A program made the translations under genes and the position numbers. 64,000 nt of DNA from an uncultured Flavobacteriaceae bacterium (GTDB lineage Bacteria > Bacteroidota > Bacteroidia > Flavobacteriales > Flavobacteriaceae): assembly GCA_943789365.1 (NCBI GenBank), contig CALSTV010000001.1:2604001-2668000 (forward strand). Direction: 5' to 3'. Below, piece after piece: positions 42,742 through 51,457 of this stretch (position 1 is its first letter; each line of letters begins with the position of its first letter). The notes beneath the pieces are model-generated. The model was not told the origin of the DNA. It ran no database searches and worked only from the letters and a program-made list of their open reading frames with translations.

Positions 42742-43260
42742 TTATAAGTGTTTAAATTTTGTGATAATTTCTTTTTTCAGCCATGTATCAAAGTTGCCCA
42801 TTAGGGTGGCAGATTCTCCTAAAAATTTTCTTTGAGGCATTTTCATGGTTATACTTTGTTTTTTGGTAAGTGCTAGTGCTTTCCACATGGTATTATTAGT
42901 TGCAGAAAACATAAACCAAAAATATTTTCTTGATTTTTTAGTGATCGGAATTTTTACAATTCCCCCGTTGTTGTGAATCTCGGCATACTCTGCATCAGAT
43001 CCAAACACAATACGTTTGTCGTTTGCATCAAACACCTCAATAGAGTTCATTAAATAGGCAGATTGCACCAATACTTTTCTCCCAGGATCAGGATCATCTT
43101 TTCGTAATTCCCAAGCTTCATATCCAACGTCCGTAAATCCTTGATTTTGGAAACTGTCTTTAAAAAACTCCACACCAGTAACTCCTGCAAATCGCACGGC
43201 ATCCTTTTTTAGTTGAGCTCCCATTTTTACGAAATCGGGTGTGTCGTTTATTTTGCCCAT
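42742..43260 (-). CDS. Phage virion morphogenesis protein (Mu gpG-like)
   Basis: 172 aa. DAVRFAGVTGVEFFKDSFQNQGFTD..WELRKDD, ARYAEIHNNGG-type segment (DAEYAEIHNNGGIVKIP) and PQRKFLGES are the family marks. gpG acts in tail-head joining. One base separates it from the gp37-like gene. Confidence 0.85.
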   Translation of the reverse strand: MGKINDTPDFVKMGAQLKKDAVRFAGVTGVEFFKDSFQNQGFTDVGYEAWELRKDDPDPGRKVLVQSAYLMNSIEVFDANDKRIVFGSDAEYAEIHNNGGIVKIPITKKSRKYFWFMFSATNNTMWKALALTKKQSITMKMPQRKFLGESATLMGNFDTWLKKEIITKFKHL

Positions 43261-43333
43261 TTTTTTTGTATATTTGTCCTGTAGCTAAGTGCTCGGGTAA
43301 TTCCTTGCACGTTCCCTACAGAAAAGCAGTCGT

Positions 43334-44623
43334 TTACGATTGCTTTTTTCGTTTATAAACACTTATCTTTTTTCTGTCTGAAGAAATAATATAAGCTTCT
43401 TTGATGTTCTCGTGTACTTTCTCTTTTTCTAAAATGGCCTTTATTCTTTTAGTGGCATTTTCAATGGTGTCCTTGTTTTTATGTAAGTCTATTACGATAA
43501 TTTCAACACCTTGCCTGTTGGCAGAGCGTAGCACGTTTTTATAATTTTTAGACTCCAGAGCTTTCCTGTCCGCTAATTTTCCACCAATTAAATATTCAGG
43601 ATTTTTTTTAGACAAAATTTGTCCATCAATATGAGGTCTTAATTTCACATCCACATCTAACTTTTCAGCAATTTTAATCGCTACTTTGTAGTTTCCAATC
43701 AATTCGTCAGCTCTTGCATCGGCAAAAGGAGAAACAAACACTTTGGATCCGTTTTCTGCCACAAAGCGAGCCTTACCGTATGAAGCAATAGCCTTGAAGT
43801 TTTCAAAGGCTTGTTTTATAGAGCTTACTTCCTTTTTAGGGAATGTAAAATAAGGGTGTGAATTCTCATCAAAAACTTGATGTGTTTTACCAACATTCAT
43901 TTCAAAACCTTTGTCTGGAGCAATAGGGGCTTCTTTAGAAGTGCTTTTTTCTGCAGTAGGTTTTACATAGCAACGGCAGCGCCACCCGTTTGGAGGATAA
44001 TGTGTATTCCAGAAATCATCATTTACAGGTTTTACAATTCCATGAAGTGCTGCATGATCATGACGTACTTTATCATCACCCACGGTCATGTACTTTAAAT
44101 TCGGGAATAAATCCTGATTAGCCTCATATCCTTTCCATTGTCTAGCTGCTTGTGCAGATCTCTTTGCGGTTTGATATTCGGCTTGTAAATAGTTTTTATT
44201 GTAATTCTGGTGTACCGCTTCAACTTTACGTTTAAAAGCGCTAAAAGAACGAATTTTACCGCTTTTATCAACCAAATGACTATTCATTTCAGCAAGCTGT
44301 TGGTAGGTTTTCGCTCCTGAGAAACGATAAATGTTTTGTTTGATCTGTTGTACCGTTGTAGAATTTGCAATATCTACCTTAAACCAGTTTTTACCATAAC
44401 CTGCGGCGGCTCCTTTTTCCAGCTCGTTGTATGTTTTTTGAAGTAAACTCTGATTTAATTCTGAAGGTTTTAATTTTCCATTAAACAGATCTTTTGCAAT
44501 TTTATCTATTAGCTCAGACCAAGAGCTTATATCAATAGCTTCTATTGTAATGGTTTCTTCAGGTTGACCGCAAACATGCCCCTCATTATAAAAGGCGGTT
44601 ATTGCTTTTGTGTTGGCTTCAGC
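43334..44623 (-). CDS. MuF-like minor head protein with C-terminal CdiA-CT-like nuclease
   Basis: The frame is open from 44632 but has no ATG, GTG or TTG for 112 codons before the first Met (44287), so it seems to be reached by -1 frameshift from the portal gene. Residues about 1-110 are helical with YQQLAEMN. Then the MuF core: DDKVRHDHAALHGIVKP and PPNGWRCRCYVKP. The last about 130 residues (DVDVKLRPHIDG, NPEYLIGGKLADRK, VEIIVIDLHKNKDTIENATKRI, AYIISSDRKKISVYK) resemble the BECR-fold tRNase of CdiA C-termini. MuF polymorphic toxins of temperate phages are known. No immunity gene fits in the 73 bp downstream. Confidence 0.78.
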   Translation of the reverse strand, partial: AEANTKAITAFYNEGHVCGQPEETITIEAIDISSWSELIDKIAKDLFNGKLKPSELNQSLLQKTYNELEKGAAAGYGKNWFKVDIANSTTVQQIKQNIYRFSGAKTYQQLAEMNSHLVDKSGKIRSFSAFKRKVEAVHQNYNKNYLQAEYQTAKRSAQAARQWKGYEANQDLFPNLKYMTVGDDKVRHDHAALHGIVKPVNDDFWNTHYPPNGWRCRCYVKPTAEKSTSKEAPIAPDKGFEMNVGKTHQVFDENSHPYFTFPKKEVSSIKQAFENFKAIASYGKARFVAENGSKVFVSPFADARADELIGNYKVAIKIAEKLDVDVKLRPHIDGQILSKKNPEYLIGGKLADRKALESKNYKNVLRSANRQGVEIIVIDLHKNKDTIENATKRIKAILEKEKVHENIKEAYIISSDRKKISVYKRKKQS

Positions 44624-45888
44624 TTTTTTTTTTTAGGATCTTCAACTGGAGGTGTGTTTTCTCCAGGGCTTTTAAAATCAATGATCGGCATTCCCGTTTT
44701 TTCGGCCAATACATCTTTGTCTAATACAAAACCTGCTTGAGTAAGTGCTACGGCTTTATCAATCATAACACCTTTTTCCATTTCTTCAGTCTCATCCCAA
44801 TCAAAAGATAGGTTGGCCAAAGGAGCGTAAAAACTACTCAAGGAAATCAAACGAGGTAGCAGCTGCTTGTTGATCAAGTATTGCGCAAAAAGTTTGTCGC
44901 TTTCATGGCGGTCATTGGCTACCTCTTGCAGTACCTTAATACTTCCATAGGTACCAGAAGCATCTTTATTGTCGGAGGTACCATCTTGACCTAAAATACG
45001 TTTTGATATTTCAGAGTTCAAGCGTTTTAGCATTTCATCAAATACTTTGTGCGCATCGGTACCAGGAATGTCTCCAATTTCAATGGTTTCTCCTTTTTTC
45101 AAAACGGCAACATGATTGTTGATCATTTCTATCATCATTTCTAGCAGTTCCTGTTGTCTGCCCTCTAAAGGATTGTCGGTGGTTACAAAGCGTGGTGGAA
45201 TACCAAACTTCTCAATATAGTCCAGCCATGAACCCATTGCCAATTTTTTAGCAAGAATCAAAGGCGCAATTTCTGCAAGCATTCCCAATTCAGAATTTTC
45301 TCCAACCTGCAGGTAAAACTTTTCTAAAAGTCCAGATCTATAATCCCACCCATTTTCGTCTCCTGGTTCTTTTAAAATGATTCCTTTTTTTGTGTTGAAG
45401 TGAGCCATTGGAATGCTCAAAGTTTTCATAAGCTCTAAATTCTCATCTACATGAAAAATCTCTAATAATTTTACACCTGTAAATTTCGACATAAGCGCCT
45501 CTTTTAAAAACTGCTCAAACCAAGGACGTTCAAAAAGAGATCTAACCTCTGGTACTTCGTCTCCACTTTCATTCACAAATACAAATTTAGAGCGCAAAAC
45601 ACGGTGTACACGTGTTTCAATAACCGACATGGTATGTGCGTCTAATGTAAGATTTTGGTATAGCTCATCTAAAAATAAAAATTCTGGGTTTTCAGGATCA
45701 GTTGCCAATGCAATTGCATTTTTCCAATCCTTTAAAGTTTTTGCAGTAAAAAGCGTAGAGGCTCTTTTTATTTCTTCAGACTTAGTTTTTCCATTTCCCT
45801 TTTCAGATCTGTTTGCAGCTTCTACTCGAATTCTTCCATCAGGGATAAATCCTAAGACTTTGTCAATTATTTTTTCTCTAGTCCCCAT
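44599..45888 (-). CDS. Phage portal protein (DUF935, Mu gp29-like)
   Basis: 429 aa. Family features: LDAHTMSVIETRVHRVLRSKFVF, GSWLDYIEKFGIPPRFVTTDNP, ISKRILGQDGTSDNKDASGTYGSIKVLQEVANDRHESDK. It forms the DNA entry ring at the head vertex. In frame 0 it ends with KKKKLKPTQKQ; the lysine codons form an A11 run at 44634-44624. Confidence 0.9.
   Translation of the reverse strand: MGTREKIIDKVLGFIPDGRIRVEAANRSEKGNGKTKSEEIKRASTLFTAKTLKDWKNAIALATDPENPEFLFLDELYQNLTLDAHTMSVIETRVHRVLRSKFVFVNESGDEVPEVRSLFERPWFEQFLKEALMSKFTGVKLLEIFHVDENLELMKTLSIPMAHFNTKKGIILKEPGDENGWDYRSGLLEKFYLQVGENSELGMLAEIAPLILAKKLAMGSWLDYIEKFGIPPRFVTTDNPLEGRQQELLEMMIEMINNHVAVLKKGETIEIGDIPGTDAHKVFDEMLKRLNSEISKRILGQDGTSDNKDASGTYGSIKVLQEVANDRHESDKLFAQYLINKQLLPRLISLSSFYAPLANLSFDWDETEEMEKGVMIDKAVALTQAGFVLDKDVLAEKTGMPIIDFKSPGENTPPVEDPKKKKLKPTQKQ
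44623..44629 (-). other. Slippery heptamer A_AAA_AAG, candidate -1 frameshift site
   Basis: In portal frame the codons are AAA (44628-44626) and AAG (44625-44623), preceded by A: the X_XXY_YYZ form that is highly efficient in bacteria (as in dnaX). A -1 slip leads directly into the MuF frame (GCT at 44623-44621). In that frame a TAA stands at 44635-44633, so the MuF frame opens only at the A run. Confidence 0.55.
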
Positions 45889-45891
45889 ATT

Positions 45892-46323
45892 TTAAATATA
45901 AAAATCGTTATTTCTGTTATTGCCATGCATTACTTTTGGTACTTCGTCTCCATTGTCATCTTTTACAGGAGGCAAACCAACAGGCTGTTCCTTACCCTCT
46001 TTTATGGACTCTAATAACTTCATTGCAGTGTTGTAGTCATCCACATAGTCTTTAGGCACTTTCCTTGCAGCATTTCGTCTAATAAATTGGTGCAGCACTA
46101 TCTTTACTACGATGTCAATTATTAAATAATGTCTATCGAGTCCAGAAGCCTCAAAAATGGCATCTAGGTCGTACTTACCGTTGAGCTTGGTTTTTATAAG
46201 AGCAATAGTTTTTAGCTCTAAATTTTCCAATATGGCTGTTTGTGCTTCATCGCTACGTTCGTTTAAAAACTGAGCAATGATGTTTGCCTCTAAATCTCCG
46301 CTTTCTAAAAATTGATATGCCAT
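45892..46323 (-). CDS. DUF1320 protein (Mu gp36-like)
   Basis: 143 aa. YQFLESGDLEANIIAQFLNERSD, IALIKTKLNGKYDLDAIFEASG and LDRHYLIIDIVVKIVLHQFIRRNAARKVP fit gp36/DUF1320, a head-completion protein. 3 bp upstream of portal, 1-bp overlap with the terminase. Confidence 0.82.
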   Translation of the reverse strand: MAYQFLESGDLEANIIAQFLNERSDEAQTAILENLELKTIALIKTKLNGKYDLDAIFEASGLDRHYLIIDIVVKIVLHQFIRRNAARKVPKDYVDDYNTAMKLLESIKEGKEQPVGLPPVKDDNGDEVPKVMHGNNRNNDFYI

Positions 46324-47846
46324 TAGTTAAATCTTGATTTACGTTGGTATTTACCCATTAGAAATTTACCTGTATTTCTTTTTGTGGGTATGTATCTGCT
46401 TAATTCGGAAATACAAAATTCGTCCGCATCTGGAGAATCATCATTTGTTGTATATCCAGGTTCTAATCCTTTCAATTGTGCAATTCCCACAAGTGTATCG
46501 TTGTGAGACTTCATTTTTTGATTGTAATACACACGCCCATTTTGGTAGTAAGGTTGCAATCGTAGCATACGATCATATTTTCGCATTCCTTTTACAGAAT
46601 CAACCTTAATAATGTTTAGTGTAATTCCATAAAACTCTTCACACTCTTCAATGGTTCTTTGAATCTCATCATTCCAAAATTGAGACTCAAAACGAAAGTG
46701 GACAATCACACCTGCGGGAAGTGATATTTGAAACTGACACATCCACTCAATAGGAGCTTTAATTTTGGTTCTTTTGATAAAGCAATCTATTTGATAAAAC
46801 AGCCGTTCTTTCAATCCCCATACTTTTACGGCGTTGTAATCTGAAGTGGCAGAACCTGCAAAAGCAGGATCCCAATGCGCTACAATCATTTCATAATGAT
46901 CAATACGAGGTACTTTAGTCCATTGTATTTGTTCGTCCGTAAAAATTTCCCCTTCCACATGTGGCTCATGATTGTATTCTGCCAAGGCGGCCAAAGTTCC
47001 AATTTCGTCTTCTAAATCTTTGTAGTAGGTCGCTCCGTATTTTTGTGGCCAAGCAGGTTCATAAGTAGAAGCATTGTAAGCTTTTACGTGGTGAACTTTC
47101 CATTTTGGGTGTCTTTCCTGTAGAATGGTTTGAATCATTACTGGAGCAAAACGGTTGTTGGCATATTGAAAACGTCTAATGTCACCATCCATAGTAGGAA
47201 TCAAATCAGATTCAATCCACTTGGCTAGTTTCTTTTGTCGTTTCGGATTGGCAACGGTTTCTTTGGTTTCCAAATCATCCACTACAATATAATCAGGTCG
47301 CTGAGATTTTACACGCAAACCCCTTACAGATTGTCCTGCACCTAAAGCTTTGGCAATAAAACCATCTTTGGTAATAAAAAAACCTTTTTCCCATTGGCCT
47401 AAGTTCTTTTGTTCTCCAAAATCATTAATGATTCTTTCATTGGCTTCAAACTCAGCTTTTAAATCTTCTAATAATTCCGAGGCTCTATCCTTGTTGGTAG
47501 TCACCAAAACCATATAATGCGCTTGGTCATTGATCCACAAATAAAAAGGCTTGATAATATCATCCCAAACGGACTTTGCCAATCCACGTCCCCATTCATC
47601 GAATTTCTTTTCGGTTGGGTTTTTAAGGGTGTCTTTTGCAGACTTAATTTGAAAATCGGCACTTTCTGAAGTAGCATAGTGAGGAAAATAATGTTTCACC
47701 AAAAAGCGAACATCTTTTTTAGCACGTTCAATACGAGCTTGTTTGTCCTCTTTGGTTTCATCAGGATTTATGGCCCCACCGGAACTCCGAATAAGTTTCA
47801 GTTTCTCCTGGTACCTCTGTAACGCTATTTTATCCTTTTGCTTCAA
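46323..47846 (-). CDS. Terminase large subunit (Mu gp28-like)
   Basis: 507 aa. ATPase half: a degenerate Walker A, RGLAKS at 87-92, and Walker B YIVVDDLET near 190. Nuclease half starts with AHWDPAFAGSATSDYNAVKVWG, where D is a metal ligand, and ends with DSPDADEFC. It packages DNA into the head through the portal. Overlaps the next upstream gene by 17 bp. Confidence 0.9.
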   Translation of the reverse strand: MKQKDKIALQRYQEKLKLIRSSGGAINPDETKEDKQARIERAKKDVRFLVKHYFPHYATSESADFQIKSAKDTLKNPTEKKFDEWGRGLAKSVWDDIIKPFYLWINDQAHYMVLVTTNKDRASELLEDLKAEFEANERIINDFGEQKNLGQWEKGFFITKDGFIAKALGAGQSVRGLRVKSQRPDYIVVDDLETKETVANPKRQKKLAKWIESDLIPTMDGDIRRFQYANNRFAPVMIQTILQERHPKWKVHHVKAYNASTYEPAWPQKYGATYYKDLEDEIGTLAALAEYNHEPHVEGEIFTDEQIQWTKVPRIDHYEMIVAHWDPAFAGSATSDYNAVKVWGLKERLFYQIDCFIKRTKIKAPIEWMCQFQISLPAGVIVHFRFESQFWNDEIQRTIEECEEFYGITLNIIKVDSVKGMRKYDRMLRLQPYYQNGRVYYNQKMKSHNDTLVGIAQLKGLEPGYTTNDDSPDADEFCISELSRYIPTKRNTGKFLMGKYQRKSRFN

Positions 47847-48141
47847 ACTGCTCTGTTAATCCTTTAATGGGTTTATCTGAAAATCTGTGAGTTACTTGGT
47901 TGGTTTTGTAGTTGAAAAACAAATTGTCGATATATCGAACACGAGCTTTTCCTGTGTGTTTATCCACTATTTTAAATGGCTGCCCAACTTGATAAAGGGT
48001 ACCTTTTCTTAGGTAGTAGATTCCTTTTTCTAAATCACGTCTGCTTTTAGGGGTATCGTACCACCATAATAGAAACATTCTTTTTTTATATTGGAACCAC
48101 GTCTTTAAACGCTGTTTAAATGCTGTTTTTTGTAAGTTCAT
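47830..48141 (-). CDS. Hypothetical protein between terminase genes
   Basis: 103 aa, very basic (FKQRLKTWFQYKKRMFLLWWYDTPKSRRDLEKG), with a beta-rich end (RVRYIDNLFFNYKTNQVTHRF). Overlaps both terminase genes, so it is probably co-translated. Family unknown. Confidence 0.55.
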   Translation of the reverse strand: MNLQKTAFKQRLKTWFQYKKRMFLLWWYDTPKSRRDLEKGIYYLRKGTLYQVGQPFKIVDKHTGKARVRYIDNLFFNYKTNQVTHRFSDKPIKGLTEQFEAKG

Positions 48142-48635
48142 TATCCTAATTTTAAACTGATTTCTGTTAGGTGTTCTTCTTGAAAGTCTAATAATTTCAT
48201 ATATAGGTTTGAGTCGTAATTTTGTAGCTCCTTAAAGACGTCCTGCATTACCTCTATATAAACCGACAGAGGTATTTTGTTCTCTTTTTCTAAGGTGATA
48301 ATTGTTTTGTTGTAGTTGGCCACCTTTGAGGAGATCCCATTGGCTCTTGCCTGAAGTTCTTCGGATTTTTCTAAGTCCTTGTTTGCCTCAGCCACTTCAA
48401 TCTCTTTGAGTAACTCTAGGTGCTGGCTAGTTAACTTACCTATCAACCTTTTTAAGTCTTGAATTCTGTTTTTTGAGGAGTTTAATACTGCATCTCGCTC
48501 TTGCCTCCATGCGTATTTCTTTATCCATACACCAATAGTTTTTTCTTGGACTTTTACAAGTTTTGCAATTTCCTTTTGGTTTTTTCCTTCGAAAAAATAT
48601 TCTTTTGCTCTAAAACGTTCGCTTTCTTTTCCCAT
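48141..48635 (-). CDS. Small terminase-like protein (Mu gp27/DUF1804-like)
   Basis: 164 aa. N-terminal helix-turn-helix ERFRAKEYFFEGKNQKEIAKLVKVQEKTIGVWIKKYAWRQER, typical of small terminases, followed by a long coiled coil. First gene of the minus-strand head block. Confidence 0.75.
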   Translation of the reverse strand: MGKESERFRAKEYFFEGKNQKEIAKLVKVQEKTIGVWIKKYAWRQERDAVLNSSKNRIQDLKRLIGKLTSQHLELLKEIEVAEANKDLEKSEELQARANGISSKVANYNKTIITLEKENKIPLSVYIEVMQDVFKELQNYDSNLYMKLLDFQEEHLTEISLKLG

Positions 48636-48782
48636 AATTATGGTACAAAATTGTAGTAAATCGCTAGTGTTTCTAAATGAACGTATTTTTTCGGTATGTT
48701 TTTTTGTTTAAAATGGTAGTAAATGGTACCTAATTAAATACACTAATTTTCAAAAACCTTCATAGTACTGCAATTTTGCGGT
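48636..48782. promoter_or_regulatory. Divergent late promoter region
   Basis: 147 bp separate the minus-strand head block from the plus-strand protease-to-fibre block. No strong TAnnTTTG box was found in either direction, which fits activator-dependent late promoters. It contains two AAATGGTA direct repeats (48711-48718 and 48721-48728). Confidence 0.45.
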
Positions 48783-49916
48783 ATGAATATTACAAAACCC
48801 TCTTATCCAATTTTCGCAGATTCTTTAGGAAATCGCTTTCCTTTAGAGGTTACTGCAGTTAAGAAAAACAAGGTAGCACACATTGCTATTAAGGGATCTA
48901 TATATGAATGGTCTACTGCCTCATCAAGAATTATTGAGCCTATTATATCCAAGTTCAAAGAAGATGGTATTACAGAGGCGGTTGTCTATATAAAGACTCC
49001 AGGAGGAGATGTGTTTGAGGCAAATGAAATGCTAAATCTTATTTCAGACAGCTTTACCAAAGTAACCGTAAAAGCAGGTGCATTGGTAGCCTCAGCAGGA
49101 ACTCGTTTTTGCGCTGAATTTCACACAACGGCAAAATCCAATTCAAAATTTATGATTCACAAACCTATGGGGAACCCTTCAGGGAATGAGGATCAAATAG
49201 AATCAAAATTGAAGCTCATCAAAGATATGACAGAAGAGTATCGAGAGGTGTATGCTAAAAAAATGGGAATTACCAAAGCTGCAGTTGAAAAACTATGGGC
49301 AAAAGGAGATTGTTGGATGACGGCTAAAGAGGCTTTGAAAAAAGGTCTTATAGATGCAATTGAAGATGAGGATGAAAACATCGATGCAAATACGCACATG
49401 CAGTTGGTTGCTTGTGGCGCTCCAAACATTCCTGAAATAAAAAATGAAACAAATCAAAAACAGAAAATAAATATGGAACTAAGTGTATTAGCCGTTTCGA
49501 TTGGTCTACCATCAACGGCAACTCAACCAGAAGTTGATGCAAAACTTGAAGAGTTGAAAAGAAAGGCAGGTCAAGCTGATGGACTTGTACAGGCAGCAGC
49601 TGACAAAAAGGCTGCAGATGAAAAGGCTGCTAAAAAAGCAATCTTAGACAATGCAGAATTGGACAAAAAACTTGATCCTTCTTTAAGAGCTCATTACGAA
49701 ACAATGGCTATCGAAGCATTGACAGAGATCTTTAAAAATGCACAAAGTGTAGAGGCAATTTCTGAGCAGTTAAACCCTGGCCAAAAAACAGATGCGGACA
49801 AAAGCCACAAAGGGTGGACGTATGCAGATTACCAAGACAAGAACCCAGAAGCTTTTGAAAAGTTAGATGAGGCAACTCAGACTTCCTTAATTGAGGCTCA
49901 TTACAAAGAACAATAA
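48783..49916 (+). CDS. ClpP-fold prohead protease fused to a scaffold-like tail
   Basis: 377 aa. Residues about 30-210 are ClpP/SppA-like: VYIKTPGGDVFEANEM, GALVASAGTRF with the nucleophile Ser, and SKFMIHKPMG with the His. Residues about 235-377 are rich in Ala, Lys and Glu and coiled coil-like, as expected for a scaffold that is later digested. It matures the head. Mu makes scaffold from a nested gene; an internal ATG at about 49472 (MELSVLAVSIGLPS) could do the same here. Confidence 0.85.
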   Translation: MNITKPSYPIFADSLGNRFPLEVTAVKKNKVAHIAIKGSIYEWSTASSRIIEPIISKFKEDGITEAVVYIKTPGGDVFEANEMLNLISDSFTKVTVKAGALVASAGTRFCAEFHTTAKSNSKFMIHKPMGNPSGNEDQIESKLKLIKDMTEEYREVYAKKMGITKAAVEKLWAKGDCWMTAKEALKKGLIDAIEDEDENIDANTHMQLVACGAPNIPEIKNETNQKQKINMELSVLAVSIGLPSTATQPEVDAKLEELKRKAGQADGLVQAAADKKAADEKAAKKAILDNAELDKKLDPSLRAHYETMAIEALTEIFKNAQSVEAISEQLNPGQKTDADKSHKGWTYADYQDKNPEAFEKLDEATQTSLIEAHYKEQ

Positions 49917-49942
49917 AAACACAAATTCAAAATTACGATACA

Positions 49943-50965
49943 ATGAAAAAATTAATTAAAATTTTAGTAGCAGTCCTATTGGTTGCATTCACGGGGTATT
50001 CCTTTGCAAATGGATCAGGGCAAGAAGTGGCCTCTAGCACATTAGATGCTTTTAAATCCGTTGGAGGTGAAACGGTAGCTTTTGCAGCAGTAGCAAAAAA
50101 AGAATTGGCAGAACGTGAATTGATAAAACACTTTCGCCACAAAGGTACCTGGTTAGAACGTGTTCCTTCAAAAAACCAATGGGTTGGGAATGATGTTATC
50201 AAGTTAAATGAAATTGGAGCAGATCCTGAAGTATTGATCAATAACAATACATATCCAATTACGGTTGCTAGTAGAACAGATACAAGTCAAGCAATCTCTT
50301 TGTTTAAATACGATACAACAAACACAAAGATTACTGATGATGAGCAAAATGCTTTACCATATGATAAAGCAGGGTCAGTGCAACAACAACATAGAGAAAC
50401 CTTAGAGGATATCACACAAGATCATGCATTACACTCTTTAGCGCCAATGGCTAATACAGCAGATACGCCAATTTTTACAACTACTGGAGAAGATGATGGA
50501 ACAGGTAGAAAAAGGTTAAGAACACTAGATTTAATTAACTACAAAAAGCAGTTAGATAATCTAAAAATCCCAAAGCGTGGACGTGTATTGGTTTTAGCGC
50601 CTGATCATATTGCTGATTTATTGGCAGAGGATAAGAACTTAAATGTACAGTACCAAAATCATACGGAAGGTGCTATTTCTAAAAAGTACTATGGTTTTGA
50701 GTTATACGAAGATATCATTGCACCAGTATATGATGCAGGGTTGAATAAAATTCCTTATGGATCTGCAACTCCTGGTACTCAAGCTTCAGTATTGTTTTTA
50801 GCACAACGTACAGCGAAAGCACGTGGTTCTGTAAAAAGATATATGGCGAAGTCTGAAAACGATCCTCAAAACAGAGAAACTGTTGTTGGTTTCAGATTGT
50901 ATTTTATTGCAATTCCAACATCGTTAAAAGGTCAGGGAGCAATTGTTTCTGGTGCCGTAGCATAA
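49943..50965 (+). CDS. Major capsid protein with signal-peptide-like N-terminus
   Basis: 340 aa. It lies after the protease as expected, and the body (RHKGTWLERVPSKNQWVGNDVIKLNEIG, RVLVLAPDHIADLLAEDKN, ENDPQNRETVVGFRLYFIAIP) fits a phage capsid of HK97-like fold. Oddly it starts MKKLIKILVAVLLVAFTGYSFA, a textbook signal peptide or membrane segment. No other Met lies in the next about 140 residues, so the start is not mistaken. The prohead protease may remove it. Confidence 0.78.
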   Translation: MKKLIKILVAVLLVAFTGYSFANGSGQEVASSTLDAFKSVGGETVAFAAVAKKELAERELIKHFRHKGTWLERVPSKNQWVGNDVIKLNEIGADPEVLINNNTYPITVASRTDTSQAISLFKYDTTNTKITDDEQNALPYDKAGSVQQQHRETLEDITQDHALHSLAPMANTADTPIFTTTGEDDGTGRKRLRTLDLINYKKQLDNLKIPKRGRVLVLAPDHIADLLAEDKNLNVQYQNHTEGAISKKYYGFELYEDIIAPVYDAGLNKIPYGSATPGTQASVLFLAQRTAKARGSVKRYMAKSENDPQNRETVVGFRLYFIAIPTSLKGQGAIVSGAVA

Positions 50966-50976
50966 CAACTTAAAAA

Positions 50977-51011
50977 GGGCGTCTCTACTTATTGCAAGAG
51001 AGACGCAGCCC
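50977..51011 (+). other. Strong hairpin between capsid and lysis genes
   Basis: GCGTCTCT (50979-50986) pairs with AGAGACGC (50999-51006), extended by GGGC/GCCC with one bulge. No T tract follows, so it is more likely an mRNA-stabilising or attenuating hairpin behind the highly expressed capsid gene than a full terminator. Confidence 0.6.
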
Positions 51012-51034
51012 TACGGGGTTAAAACCAATCTACT

Positions 51035-51457
51035 ATGAACGCAGTAATTATAAACATCGCACTTTCTCAATTTGGAATCAGAGAAATACCAGGAGAAATG
51101 GACAACCCTGAAATCACCAAATATTTCAAAGAAATAGGATTTGATGGTTCTTGGGTAAAAGATGAAACCGCATGGTGTTCAGCATTTTTAAATTGGTGTG
51201 CCAAACAGGCTGAATTGCCTAGAAGCGAGCAATTAAATGCACGTAGTTGGAGAACCATAGGAAAACAAGTTACAACTCCAGAAATTGGAGATGTGGTTGT
51301 TTTTTGGCGTGAATCCCCAGAGAGTTGGAAAGGGCATGTAGCCTTATTTATTAGAGAAACCGAAAACTACATTTATGTTTTGGGTGGAAATCAAAATAAC
51401 CAAGTATCAATCAAGCCTTACGCAAAGGCTCGGTTGTTAGAATACAGAAGACTATGA
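51035..51457 (+). CDS. Endolysin of the NlpC/P60-CHAP type (TIGR02594-like)
   Basis: 140 aa. WCSAFLNWCAKQAELP carries the catalytic Cys and GHVALFIRE the His. No signal peptide, so release depends on the holin encoded next (4-bp overlap). It cuts peptidoglycan peptides at lysis. Confidence 0.85.
   Translation: MNAVIINIALSQFGIREIPGEMDNPEITKYFKEIGFDGSWVKDETAWCSAFLNWCAKQAELPRSEQLNARSWRTIGKQVTTPEIGDVVVFWRESPESWKGHVALFIRETENYIYVLGGNQNNQVSIKPYAKARLLEYRRL

Noticed and set aside
27489-48725. 15-bp match CATTTACTACCATTT at 27489-27503 and, inverted, at 48711-48725, as possible transposase or activator sites
   Set aside because: In 64 kb of AT-rich DNA a few 15-bp matches are expected by chance, and the other repeats at the two sites do not match each other.
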